64,000 bases of DNA, from the NCBI GenBank assembly GCA_964487795.1, contig CAZASI010000002.1, forward strand, positions 62,001 through 126,000, written 5' to 3'. This document shows, piece after piece, positions 57,480 to 64,000 of the stretch (within the stretch, counting starts at the first letter, position 1; each line of letters opens with the position of its first letter). This DNA is from Patescibacterium sp964487795. Lineage in GTDB: Bacteria; Patescibacteriota; Patescibacteriia; Patescibacteriales; Patescibacteriaceae. The notes under the pieces were generated by a model that saw only the letters and a list, made by a program, of their open reading frames with translations, was not told where the DNA came from and made no database searches. Made by a program: the position numbers and the translations under genes.

Positions 57480-58148
57480 ATGACTCGAACAATCATTGTA
57501 TTTTTTGGCCCTCCTGGATCGGGTAAAGGCACTCAATCCGATATGCTGGCTGAAACCCTTAATTTGCCGGCCATTTCGACCGGTGAACTTTTGCGCCGCG
57601 AACAAAAGACCGGCTCGGTCTTGGGACAGCACGTCAAAACCTTGATGTCGCAAGGCAAAATGCTCGGCGTTACATTAATGGATCATTTATTGCGCCATCG
57701 CCTTGCTAAATCCGATGCCAAGCGCGGATTTATGCTAGACGGTTATCCGAGAAAAATTGAGCAACTTCGTCACTTACTGGCTTTGACTAAAACGACTGAT
57801 CGTTTGTATTTTGTAGTTATTAACGTTTCGGACAAAGAAGTTCTGCGTCGTTTGTCCGGTCGTCGAGTTTGCGAATGTGGTGCTTCGTATCATTTGATTT
57901 ATAATAAACCGCGTCGTGCCAATAAATGTGATTTGTGCGGTAAGACTTTGATTACGCGTGCGGACGACACTCCAAAAATTATCAAACAGCGACTTAAGTA
58001 TTATCATGCTCTGACTCGCCCGATGCTTGAAAAAGCCTCAGGACGCGGTTCAATCATTGAAGTAAATGGCGAACAAGAGATTGAAAAGATTCAAAAAGAA
58101 TTAAAAGCTAAGTTAAAAGAATTTGGAGTTATTAAAAAGAAAAAATGA
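57480..58148 (+). CDS. adk: Adenylate kinase
   Basis: A 222-aa enzyme that interconverts ATP, AMP and ADP. The P-loop FFGPPGSGKGTQ is at ~7-18, AMP-binding GELLRREQ, and FMLDGYPR. The lid is of the zinc type but unusual: the first pair is VCECG (Cys-x-Cys) instead of Cys-x2-Cys, the second pair CDLCG is normal. TATACT at 57466-57471 lies only 9 nt before the ATG, so the mRNA may be leaderless. It overlaps map by 4 nt. Confidence 0.95.
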   Translation: MTRTIIVFFGPPGSGKGTQSDMLAETLNLPAISTGELLRREQKTGSVLGQHVKTLMSQGKMLGVTLMDHLLRHRLAKSDAKRGFMLDGYPRKIEQLRHLLALTKTTDRLYFVVINVSDKEVLRRLSGRRVCECGASYHLIYNKPRRANKCDLCGKTLITRADDTPKIIKQRLKYYHALTRPMLEKASGRGSIIEVNGEQEIEKIQKELKAKLKEFGVIKKKK

Positions 58149-58933
58149 GCAGATTAATAAAGACAAGTGAAGAAATTGCAAAGATAAAAGAAGGCGGACA
58201 AAAGCTTGGTACTATTTTAGATGAACTCGCAAAAATGGTTAAGCCGGGTTTGCATACTTCGCAACTTGAACATCATGCCTTAATGCGCATTGAAGAAGAA
58301 GGCGGACGTCCAGCATTTAAAGGTTATAAACCGTCTCCGCAATCAAAGCCGTTTCCGACTGCGCTTTGTATTTCAATTAATGATGAGATAGTTCACGGTC
58401 CAGCTTTGCCGACGCGCGAATTAAAAGAAGGGGATATTATTAGTTTGGATATCGGAATGGAATATCCGGCGCGTAAAGGTTATTTTACTGATACAGCTGT
58501 GACCGTCGCCGTTGGAAAAATAAATAAAGAAACTAAAAAATTATTAGACGCAACTTGCGAGGCCTTAATGGCCGGAATTAAAGCGGCAATTCCGGGAAAT
58601 ACTTTGGATGATATTGGAACAGCCGTAGAAAAAGTTGCCAAGAAAAATAAACTCGGCGTTGTTCGCGATTTAGTTGGGCACGGCGTTGGACTCGAAGTTC
58701 ACGAAGATCCGCAAGTTCCAAATTATCATATTGTCGGCGACGAGTTTCCAAATATTGAATTAAAACCGGGCATGGTCATCGCGATTGAGCCGATGTTTAC
58801 CTTAGGAGATTGGCACATTGAAACAGCTGCAGATAATTTTACGTTTGTTACTGCGGACGGATCAATGAGCGCGCATTTTGAACATACTATTGCTATAACA
58901 GAGGACGGATATGACATCATCACAAAGTCATAA
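58145..58933 (+). CDS. map: Methionine aminopeptidase, type I
   Basis: A 262-aa M24A metalloprotease that removes the initiator Met from nascent proteins. Metal ligands lie in SLDIGMEY, FTDTAVTV, GHGVGLEVHEDP, IEPMF and HFEHTIAIT. Full length. It starts within the adk stop (ATGA) and overlaps ruvX by 23 nt, forming the adk-map-ruvX unit. Confidence 0.97.
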   Translation: MSRLIKTSEEIAKIKEGGQKLGTILDELAKMVKPGLHTSQLEHHALMRIEEEGGRPAFKGYKPSPQSKPFPTALCISINDEIVHGPALPTRELKEGDIISLDIGMEYPARKGYFTDTAVTVAVGKINKETKKLLDATCEALMAGIKAAIPGNTLDDIGTAVEKVAKKNKLGVVRDLVGHGVGLEVHEDPQVPNYHIVGDEFPNIELKPGMVIAIEPMFTLGDWHIETAADNFTFVTADGSMSAHFEHTIAITEDGYDIITKS

Positions 58934-59309
58934 AGAAGAACAGTGTTTAGGTATTGATTGGGGCAAGGCTCGGATTGGTTTAGCCTTGGGGAACGCCGCA
59001 ACTAAGCTTGCTTCACCGTTAAAAAATGTCGTCAACATGGAGGAACTTGAAAAAGTAATTGCTGAAGAACATATTGAACGCCTGGTTATTGGTGAACCAA
59101 TCAATAGTCAGGTCGGAGGACTTGATCCTGATTTTTCTGAATTTTTGCGTACTATTACTGATAGAACGAAATTACCGATTTCCTTAGTTGATGAACGCTT
59201 TTCTTCACAAGCTGCAGACTCGCTTGATCCTAATGCACGCAAAGAGGGGAATAGAGACGCAATGGCTGCAATGATCATTTTACAGGGCTATTTTGATCGT
59301 TTAGATTGA
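58911..59309 (+). CDS. ruvX: YqgF/RuvX-family nuclease-like protein
   Basis: A 132-aa RNase H-fold protein, studied both as a putative Holliday junction resolvase and as the 16S rRNA pre-processing nuclease YqgF. Catalytic acids occur in LGIDWGKARIG (~13), GEPINSQVGG and VDERFSSQAA, then RDAMAAMIIL near the end. It overlaps the map end. A hairpin-rich repeat element begins at its stop codon. Confidence 0.9.
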   Translation: MTSSQSHKEEQCLGIDWGKARIGLALGNAATKLASPLKNVVNMEELEKVIAEEHIERLVIGEPINSQVGGLDPDFSEFLRTITDRTKLPISLVDERFSSQAADSLDPNARKEGNRDAMAAMIILQGYFDRLD

Positions 59310-59430
59310 CCTCACCCGCTCGCTTTCGCTCGCACCCTCTCCATCTTTGATGGAGAGGCTTATTTGTTTTCGCGCGAATTTTTGTTACACCCTTCTCCAC
59401 AAAATGTGGAGAAGGGCCGGGGATGAGGTC
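59308..59430. repeat. Nested inverted-repeat element between ruvX and recO
   Basis: Outer arms GACCTCA-CCC (59308-59317) / GGG-A-TGAGGTC (59420-59430) enclose two perfect hairpins: CCTCTCCATC / GATGGAGAGG with loop TTT (59336-59358), and CCCTTCTCCACA / TGTGGAGAAGGG with loop AAA (59390-59416). A TTCGCGCGAA palindrome lies between. The layout resembles small non-coding repeat elements, and it overlaps the ruvX stop codon. Confidence 0.7.
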
Positions 59431-59464
59431 TGATAAAATGCTTAGGAAAGAGCTCAAAATATGA

Positions 59465-59470
59465 TATAAT
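59465..59470 (+). promoter_or_regulatory. -10 element giving a leaderless recO mRNA
   Basis: TATAAT at 59465-59470, preceded by TG-like context. Normal spacing puts the start at or next to the recO ATG (59477). The -35 (TTAGGA, 59442-59447) is weak. Confidence 0.55.
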
Positions 59471-59476
59471 ACCTAT

Positions 59477-60070
59477 ATGCCGCAAACCTTATCTACACCG
59501 GCCATTTCTTTGCGCAGCCGGCCCTGGCGTGAAAACGACGCCTTGGTTGATGTTTTTACGCTTGAACTCGGCAAGTTAAGCTTATTAGTTCGAGGCGCAA
59601 GGCGTCCTAGCTCTAAAATGGCAGCACATTTAGAACCTTTGACCTTACTTGAATTAATGGTAATTGAAGGCAAGGGAATCCCAACGGCAGCGGCCGCTTC
59701 AAGTCGCAACTGTTATCCGCTACTCAAAGCTGATTATGATAAGATTGTCGCCACCGGATGGGCAATTGGACATCTCAATCGCTTAATGGCTGAAGGTGAA
59801 AAAGATGAAGAGTTATTTCATTTAATTACTGACTTTTGCGCACTGATGAACGAAGGTAAAGCCGAGAGTGCGTGGTACCAGTGGTTTGCAAAGATATTTT
59901 TATGTTTCTGCTTTGAAAAATTAGGACTCGGTACACCGTTTAAACAAATTGAGTATGCACCGAAGTCCTTGTATGAAGCTGCTACTCACTCTCATTCAAA
60001 AGAAGATTTTAAAATAATGAATCGGCGATTAGATACCTGGCTGCGAGCCAGTTTAGAAAACGCCGTTTAA
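59477..60070 (+). CDS. recO: DNA repair protein RecO
   Basis: A 197-aa recombination mediator that loads RecA and anneals single strands. The N-terminal OB fold has AISLRSRPWRENDALVDVFT and KLSLLVRGARRPSSK, then a helical C-terminal part. It is shorter than the usual ~240 aa, and the zinc-finger Cys of many RecO proteins are missing. Confidence 0.88.
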   Translation: MPQTLSTPAISLRSRPWRENDALVDVFTLELGKLSLLVRGARRPSSKMAAHLEPLTLLELMVIEGKGIPTAAAASSRNCYPLLKADYDKIVATGWAIGHLNRLMAEGEKDEELFHLITDFCALMNEGKAESAWYQWFAKIFLCFCFEKLGLGTPFKQIEYAPKSLYEAATHSHSKEDFKIMNRRLDTWLRASLENAV

Positions 60071-60086
60071 TAAAATAAATAATAAT

Positions 60087-61016
60087 ATGATGTTGAAAAA
60101 TTCAAACGCCAAGTTCGCATTCCTCTATATGTTCTCATTGTTTGCTCTTTTATTTGTAGCACTGGGAACCGGACAAGTATTTTTTCACGCGATTAATAAA
60201 TATGTAAGTGACGCATTGTCACCGTTTTCCAGTCCGTTCATGCAACTGACTACGGCGATTTCATATTTGATTATTGCAATTCCTATTTACTTTAGTTTGA
60301 CCTATATCATTGAAAAAAGTTTGAAGAATAAAGATTTGGATAAAGAAGCCGGTATTCGTCGTTGGCTCGTATATTTTATTTTGCTAATAAGCTCAATTGT
60401 AATGGTAGTATGGTTAATTGTTACTATTAATAACTATCTCGACGGTGAGTTGGTCTTGCGCTCAGGCTTAAAAGCTCTAACCGCATTTCTTATCTCCGCA
60501 ATTATCTTCAGTTATTATTTTTATGATGTTCGTCGCGATAAGATTGTGGCAGCTGATCCAGTCATTCGAACATACTTTATCGGAGGTCTTATTATCACGA
60601 TTGGCGCGCTTATTTTCAGTTTCTTTTTTGTTGAATCTCCGGCCGAAGCTCGTCAGCGTAAGCATGACGCTGAAGTCCTTAACCAATTTTCACAAATTGA
60701 TAGCGCAATAAACGCTTATTATTCAAAGAATAATCGTTTGCCTGAATCAATCGTACAGTCATTTGAAGAATCACCGTATCTTGATATCAATAACTTTAAG
60801 GATCCGCTTTCTGCCAAAGCCTATGATTATAAAAAGGTTGGCGATGACGGCTATGAACTCTGTGCTGAATTTATGACTGATAACCGAAACCAAAATAATC
60901 AACGCGATTATAATTATTCAGATCGTTGGCCGCATGCTGCCGGCTATCAGTGCTTAAAGCAAAAAGCGCTTGATTATGAACAAGGTGGCGCAACTAAGCC
61001 AGTTCCGGCTCGCTAA
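60087..61016 (+). CDS. DUF5671-like membrane protein with soluble C-terminal domain
   Basis: A 309-aa protein with five membrane helices in residues ~10-200 arranged like DUF5671 (AISYLIIAIPIYFSLTY ... RRWLVYFILLISSIVMVVWLI). An extracytoplasmic part follows with a pseudopilin-like helix (QIDSAINAYYSKNNRLPESI) and a small Cys-containing beta domain (YELCAEFMT). Function unknown. It sits between recO and scpA. No SD. Confidence 0.78.
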   Translation: MMLKNSNAKFAFLYMFSLFALLFVALGTGQVFFHAINKYVSDALSPFSSPFMQLTTAISYLIIAIPIYFSLTYIIEKSLKNKDLDKEAGIRRWLVYFILLISSIVMVVWLIVTINNYLDGELVLRSGLKALTAFLISAIIFSYYFYDVRRDKIVAADPVIRTYFIGGLIITIGALIFSFFFVESPAEARQRKHDAEVLNQFSQIDSAINAYYSKNNRLPESIVQSFEESPYLDINNFKDPLSAKAYDYKKVGDDGYELCAEFMTDNRNQNNQRDYNYSDRWPHAAGYQCLKQKALDYEQGGATKPVPAR

Positions 61017-61024
61017 GAAATATA

Positions 61025-61756
61025 ATGAATATCAAGCTTGAACAATTTGAAGGTCCACTCGCTTTATTAGTTAAATTGATTGATAAAGCCGAGCTTGATA
61101 TTACCCAAGTCAGTTTGGCGAAAATTGCCGATCAGTATATTGCGCAACTTCGCGCCATGACAACAAAAATCAATCCCGAAGAAATGGCGGATTTTTTGGT
61201 GGTTGCTTCGCGCTTGCTGTTAATCAAAGCTAAAGCTTTGTTGCCGTATCTTTTGCCAGAAGAAGAACAAGCCATTGAAGATTTTGAGCAGCAGCTTAGA
61301 ATGTACAAAGAATTTTTGGAAGCTTCAAAAAAGATTGAGAAAATGGTGGCGGGAAAACATTTTATGTTTGAACGAGAATTTAATAGAAAAGCTTTAGTGG
61401 CTAATCTTGGCATTTTTTCTCCGCCGACTAATCTGAAATTGTCCATGATGGCAGAAATATATAAAGAAGTGCTTAGTCACATCAAACCGATTATAGAAAA
61501 ATTGGAAGAGGGGACAGTTGAGATGGTTATTAATATCGAGGAGAAGATCCGTTTTATCGAAGAGACGGTGATTGGAAAAATTCGCTCACGTTTCTCAGAG
61601 ATTATTAAAAAAGCAAATTCAAAAGTGGAGGTTATTGTTAGTTTTCTTGCTATGCTTGAATTAATGAAACAACGCACCATCAGCGCGGATCAAGCTGATT
61701 TATTTTCAGAAATTGAAATTTTTAGATTAGATAATCAAAATAGTTATGAATCTTAA
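61025..61756 (+). CDS. scpA: Segregation and condensation protein A
   Basis: A 243-aa kleisin that bridges SMC heads in chromosome organisation. The N-terminal KLEQFEGPLALLVKLIDKAELDITQVSLAKI is characteristic, and the C-terminal winged helix ends near SADQADLFSEIEI. It overlaps scpB by 11 nt. smc itself is not in the window. Confidence 0.95.
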   Translation: MNIKLEQFEGPLALLVKLIDKAELDITQVSLAKIADQYIAQLRAMTTKINPEEMADFLVVASRLLLIKAKALLPYLLPEEEQAIEDFEQQLRMYKEFLEASKKIEKMVAGKHFMFEREFNRKALVANLGIFSPPTNLKLSMMAEIYKEVLSHIKPIIEKLEEGTVEMVINIEEKIRFIEETVIGKIRSRFSEIIKKANSKVEVIVSFLAMLELMKQRTISADQADLFSEIEIFRLDNQNSYES

Positions 61757-62297
61757 AGCATCACTTGAGGCACTCTTGTTCGTTGCCGCTAAACCATTAA
61801 AAGTAAAAGATCTGTCCGATCTTACGAAAGAGCCGTCGGAAAAAATTATTGCGGCTCTCGATGAATTAAGCGAAGACTGCAAACGAGAAGAACGCGGCGT
61901 CGCCCTCGTGAAACAATCTTCAAGTTATCAGATGGTAAGTTCTCCGGAATGCGCAGCTTTAGTAAAAGAATTTATTAAAGACGAAACAATGGGCGAGTTA
62001 AGTAAACCGAGTATTGAAGCTCTAACTATTATTGCGTATCGTGGTCCGATTTCAAAAATTGATTTGGATCGTATTCGTGGTGTTAATTGCGCTTTGATTT
62101 TGAGAAATCTTTTATTGCACGGTTTAATCGAAGCCAAGGTTGATAAAAAGAAAGATGAAACATACTATACTGTCACGCTTGATTTTGTACGATTTCTCGG
62201 CATCGGTGATGTTTCTGAATTACCGGAATATACAAGACTAAAAGCCGATGATTCGCTTGACCGCATGTTGGCCGAACCTGAAGCTATAAGTTCTTAA
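61746..62297 (+). CDS. scpB: Segregation and condensation protein B
   Basis: A 183-aa partner of ScpA in the SMC condensin complex, with two winged-helix domains. It has LKASLEALLFVAAKPLKVKDL at the start, then ALTIIAYRGPISKIDLDRIRGVN and LLLHGLIEAK. It starts inside scpA, so it is translationally coupled. Confidence 0.95.
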   Translation: MNLKASLEALLFVAAKPLKVKDLSDLTKEPSEKIIAALDELSEDCKREERGVALVKQSSSYQMVSSPECAALVKEFIKDETMGELSKPSIEALTIIAYRGPISKIDLDRIRGVNCALILRNLLLHGLIEAKVDKKKDETYYTVTLDFVRFLGIGDVSELPEYTRLKADDSLDRMLAEPEAISS

Positions 62298-62301
62298 AGC
62301 T

Positions 62302-63198
62302 ATGCCAGCTTTAATCGGCCTGATATTTATTGTTGTATTTCTTGGTATCAGTTTATTTTCTCAAAATAAACAAGTTGCCACAGTGCCGAGCCGTTTGCTT
62401 GAAGTATTTAATCACGGCGTACCTGCGAGACATTCTTTGGAACTTCCAAAAATCGCAGCTGATTCCGCTGTCGTGCTTGATATAAAGTCAGGTTTTCGTG
62501 TACTTGATATTAACGCGGATTATCAACAACCAATCGCCAGTCTGACAAAGCTTATGACAGCGTTGGTTTTTTTGGATCATAATCCTGGTTGGGAAACTGA
62601 TATTCGAGTAATTAAAGAAGACTTGCGAGGCGGCGCCAAAGCTAATATTTTTCCGGGAGACACGATTGTTATAAGAGATTTGTTTAGAGCCGCACTGATT
62701 GCTTCGGATAATTCTGCCACTATCGTGTTAGCTCGTTCGACCGGTTTGAGCGAAGAAGCATTTGTAAAAGCCATGAATGATAAAGCTTTACTCTTGCGTA
62801 TCCGAGGAATTACATTTACAGATCCAACTGGTCTTGATATTGGTAACAGAGGATCAGCTTTGGCCGTAGCGAAGTTGGCAGAAAAAGCTTTTGAGAGAAA
62901 GGAAATTACTGACGCACTTGAATTAAGTTCTTATAATTTTAAGGTATCAGCCACTGTTAGTCGCGAAGTAAAATCAACTAATCAGCTTTTAGGCAGAACA
63001 ATGCCAAAAGGAAGCTATTTGCTTGGTGGTAAGACTGGACATTTGGAAGAAGCCGGTTATTGTTTTGCCGGAATCTTTGAATATAATGGACGACGTTTTG
63101 TCACGGCAATTTTAGGAGCGCCGGAACATGAAAAACGCTTTTCTGAGACCTTAAAAATCCTTGACTGGACGATGAAGGCCTATCTGTGGGAAAATTAA
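62302..63198 (+). CDS. S11-family D-alanyl-D-alanine carboxypeptidase
   Basis: A 298-aa exported enzyme that trims D-Ala from peptidoglycan stem peptides. An N-terminal membrane anchor (~4-20) precedes the penicillin-binding fold with SLTK (~92-95), SDN in IASDNSATI, and KTG in GGKTGHLEEAG. It has no C-terminal PBP5 beta domain. It is the second S11 enzyme here, after the RlpA fusion at 5.0 kb. It follows scpB by 4 nt. Confidence 0.92.
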   Translation: MPALIGLIFIVVFLGISLFSQNKQVATVPSRLLEVFNHGVPARHSLELPKIAADSAVVLDIKSGFRVLDINADYQQPIASLTKLMTALVFLDHNPGWETDIRVIKEDLRGGAKANIFPGDTIVIRDLFRAALIASDNSATIVLARSTGLSEEAFVKAMNDKALLLRIRGITFTDPTGLDIGNRGSALAVAKLAEKAFERKEITDALELSSYNFKVSATVSREVKSTNQLLGRTMPKGSYLLGGKTGHLEEAGYCFAGIFEYNGRRFVTAILGAPEHEKRFSETLKILDWTMKAYLWEN

Positions 63199-63202
63199 CT
63201 AT

Positions 63203-63949
63203 ATGTATCTAATAGCTAACTGGAAAATGAATTTGACGCTGAAAGACAGCATTGCGCTGGCTGAAGGCTACGCTGACGCTTTTAAAAAATCAAAAGTTAC
63301 TATTGTCGCATGTCCGAGCTTTACGAGCCTGCCTTTTGTAGCTAAAGCCTTGGAAGATTCAAGTGTTGCGATCGGTGCGCAAGATATGTTTTGGGAAACA
63401 GCTGGTTCGTTTACCGGAGAAGTCTCGCCGCGTGATTTAATTGAAATGGATGTGCGTTATGTCATTATCGGACACAGTGAACGAAGAGAACAGATGGGCG
63501 AAGAGGATTGGATGATTCACAGAAAAGTTGAGGCAGCTTTAGCTTCTAAAAAAATATATCCGATTTTGTGTATTGGAGAAACTGCCGCGGACCGCGAAGC
63601 TGATGAGCGCGATGAAGTATTATCTCGCCAATTGCACGAAGCCTTAGACGGATTAAGCCTTGGTCTTGGCCAACAATTATTTATTGCGTATGAACCTGTT
63701 TGGTCAATTGGAACTGGCGAAACGCCGACTGCTGAAGAAATCTCATATGTTACGGATGTTATTAGAGTGCTACTTCGCAAATATTTCGGGGATAGAGCTG
63801 ATCAATCTTGTGGTGTTTTGTACGGTGGCAGTGTTGATGAAAAAACTATTATGCCAATTATGGAAACCGGTGTTGATGGATTTTTAGTGGGCGGCGCGAG
63901 CTTAAATGTTCGTTCGTTTTTACGTCTCGCTGAACGTGTGATAGACTAA
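63203..63949 (+). CDS. tpiA: Triosephosphate isomerase
   Basis: A 248-aa glycolytic enzyme interconverting dihydroxyacetone phosphate and glyceraldehyde 3-phosphate. The catalytic Lys is in ANWKMN (K8), His in IGHSERR and Glu in AYEPVWSIGTG; the phosphate loop is GVLYGGSV and GVDGFLVGGASL. Full length. It starts 4 nt after the carboxypeptidase gene. Confidence 0.98.
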   Translation: MYLIANWKMNLTLKDSIALAEGYADAFKKSKVTIVACPSFTSLPFVAKALEDSSVAIGAQDMFWETAGSFTGEVSPRDLIEMDVRYVIIGHSERREQMGEEDWMIHRKVEAALASKKIYPILCIGETAADREADERDEVLSRQLHEALDGLSLGLGQQLFIAYEPVWSIGTGETPTAEEISYVTDVIRVLLRKYFGDRADQSCGVLYGGSVDEKTIMPIMETGVDGFLVGGASLNVRSFLRLAERVID

Positions 63950-63953
63950 GTAT

Positions 63954-64000
63954 ATGAACACCTCATTTTTAAAAGAAATTCCTTTGGATATTCCCGCAAA
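63954..64000 (+). CDS. Start of a further gene, cut by the window end
   Basis: An ATG at 63954, 4 nt after tpiA, opens a frame that begins MNTSFLKEIPLDIPA and runs off the end. Too short to identify. It probably continues the same operon. Confidence 0.5.
   Translation, partial: MNTSFLKEIPLDIPA

Overview
The window looks like a chromosome fragment of a Candidate Phyla Radiation (Patescibacteria) bacterium. This is inferred from content, with no database search. The evidence is an AT-rich compact layout, a spc operon with no rpmD (L30), many one-domain proteins of unknown function, lineage-typical families (DUF5667-like and DUF5671-like proteins, a VirD4-like ATPase paired with a membrane protein), giant secreted repeat proteins, and almost no Shine-Dalgarno (SD) sequences before core genes. 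Class-level placement is not possible from this sequence.

Layout. 0-9 kb: short uvrC, thioredoxin, a ComEC-type metallo-beta-lactamase protein, ndk, a structured 266-nt RNA leader, a FtsB/DivIC-like gene, two orphan genes and tRNA-Thr(CGU), an RlpA-D,D-carboxypeptidase fusion, ftsE, ftsX and an SpoU methyltransferase. 9-18 kb: a small exported protein behind a stem-loop leader, an RRM protein, Mn-type SOD, a CHRD protein, mnmA, a CYTH protein, an orphan membrane protein with an operator-like promoter, HIT, dusB, dsbB and dsbA. 18-28 kb: a MerR-like regulator with inverted repeats, an ECF sigma factor with probable anti-sigma partner, a methyltransferase, and a very large S-layer-like protein behind a long, possibly switching leader, then a TPR protein and a second large repeat protein. 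28-38.7 kb: trmH, a sigma-region-4 plus HARE-HTH protein, a membrane protein plus VirD4-like ATPase pair, a glycosyltransferase, a SurA-like chaperone, an ABC-2 exporter and an M50 protease. 38.7-41.7 kb: a leftward cassette of unrecognised genes. 41.8-57.4 kb: the fused str, S10 and spc ribosomal operons (rpsL to secY) with fusA and tuf. 57.4-64 kb: adk, map, ruvX, recO, a DUF5671-like protein, scpA, scpB, a D,D-carboxypeptidase, tpiA and the start of one more gene.

Two gene classes stand out. Core genes mostly start with ATG and lack an SD, often close behind a -10 element. A scattered set of orphan genes (4.0, 4.5, 9.1, 13.4, 14.3, 17.5 and 38.7-41.7 kb) has strong AGGAGG/AGGAG sites, frequent GTG/TTG starts and, in most cases, TTGACA promoters with 16-17 bp spacing, some overlapped by palindromes. 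The other main surprises are RNA-level: structured leaders before the FtsB-like gene, the S-layer gene, the 9.1-kb gene and rplC.
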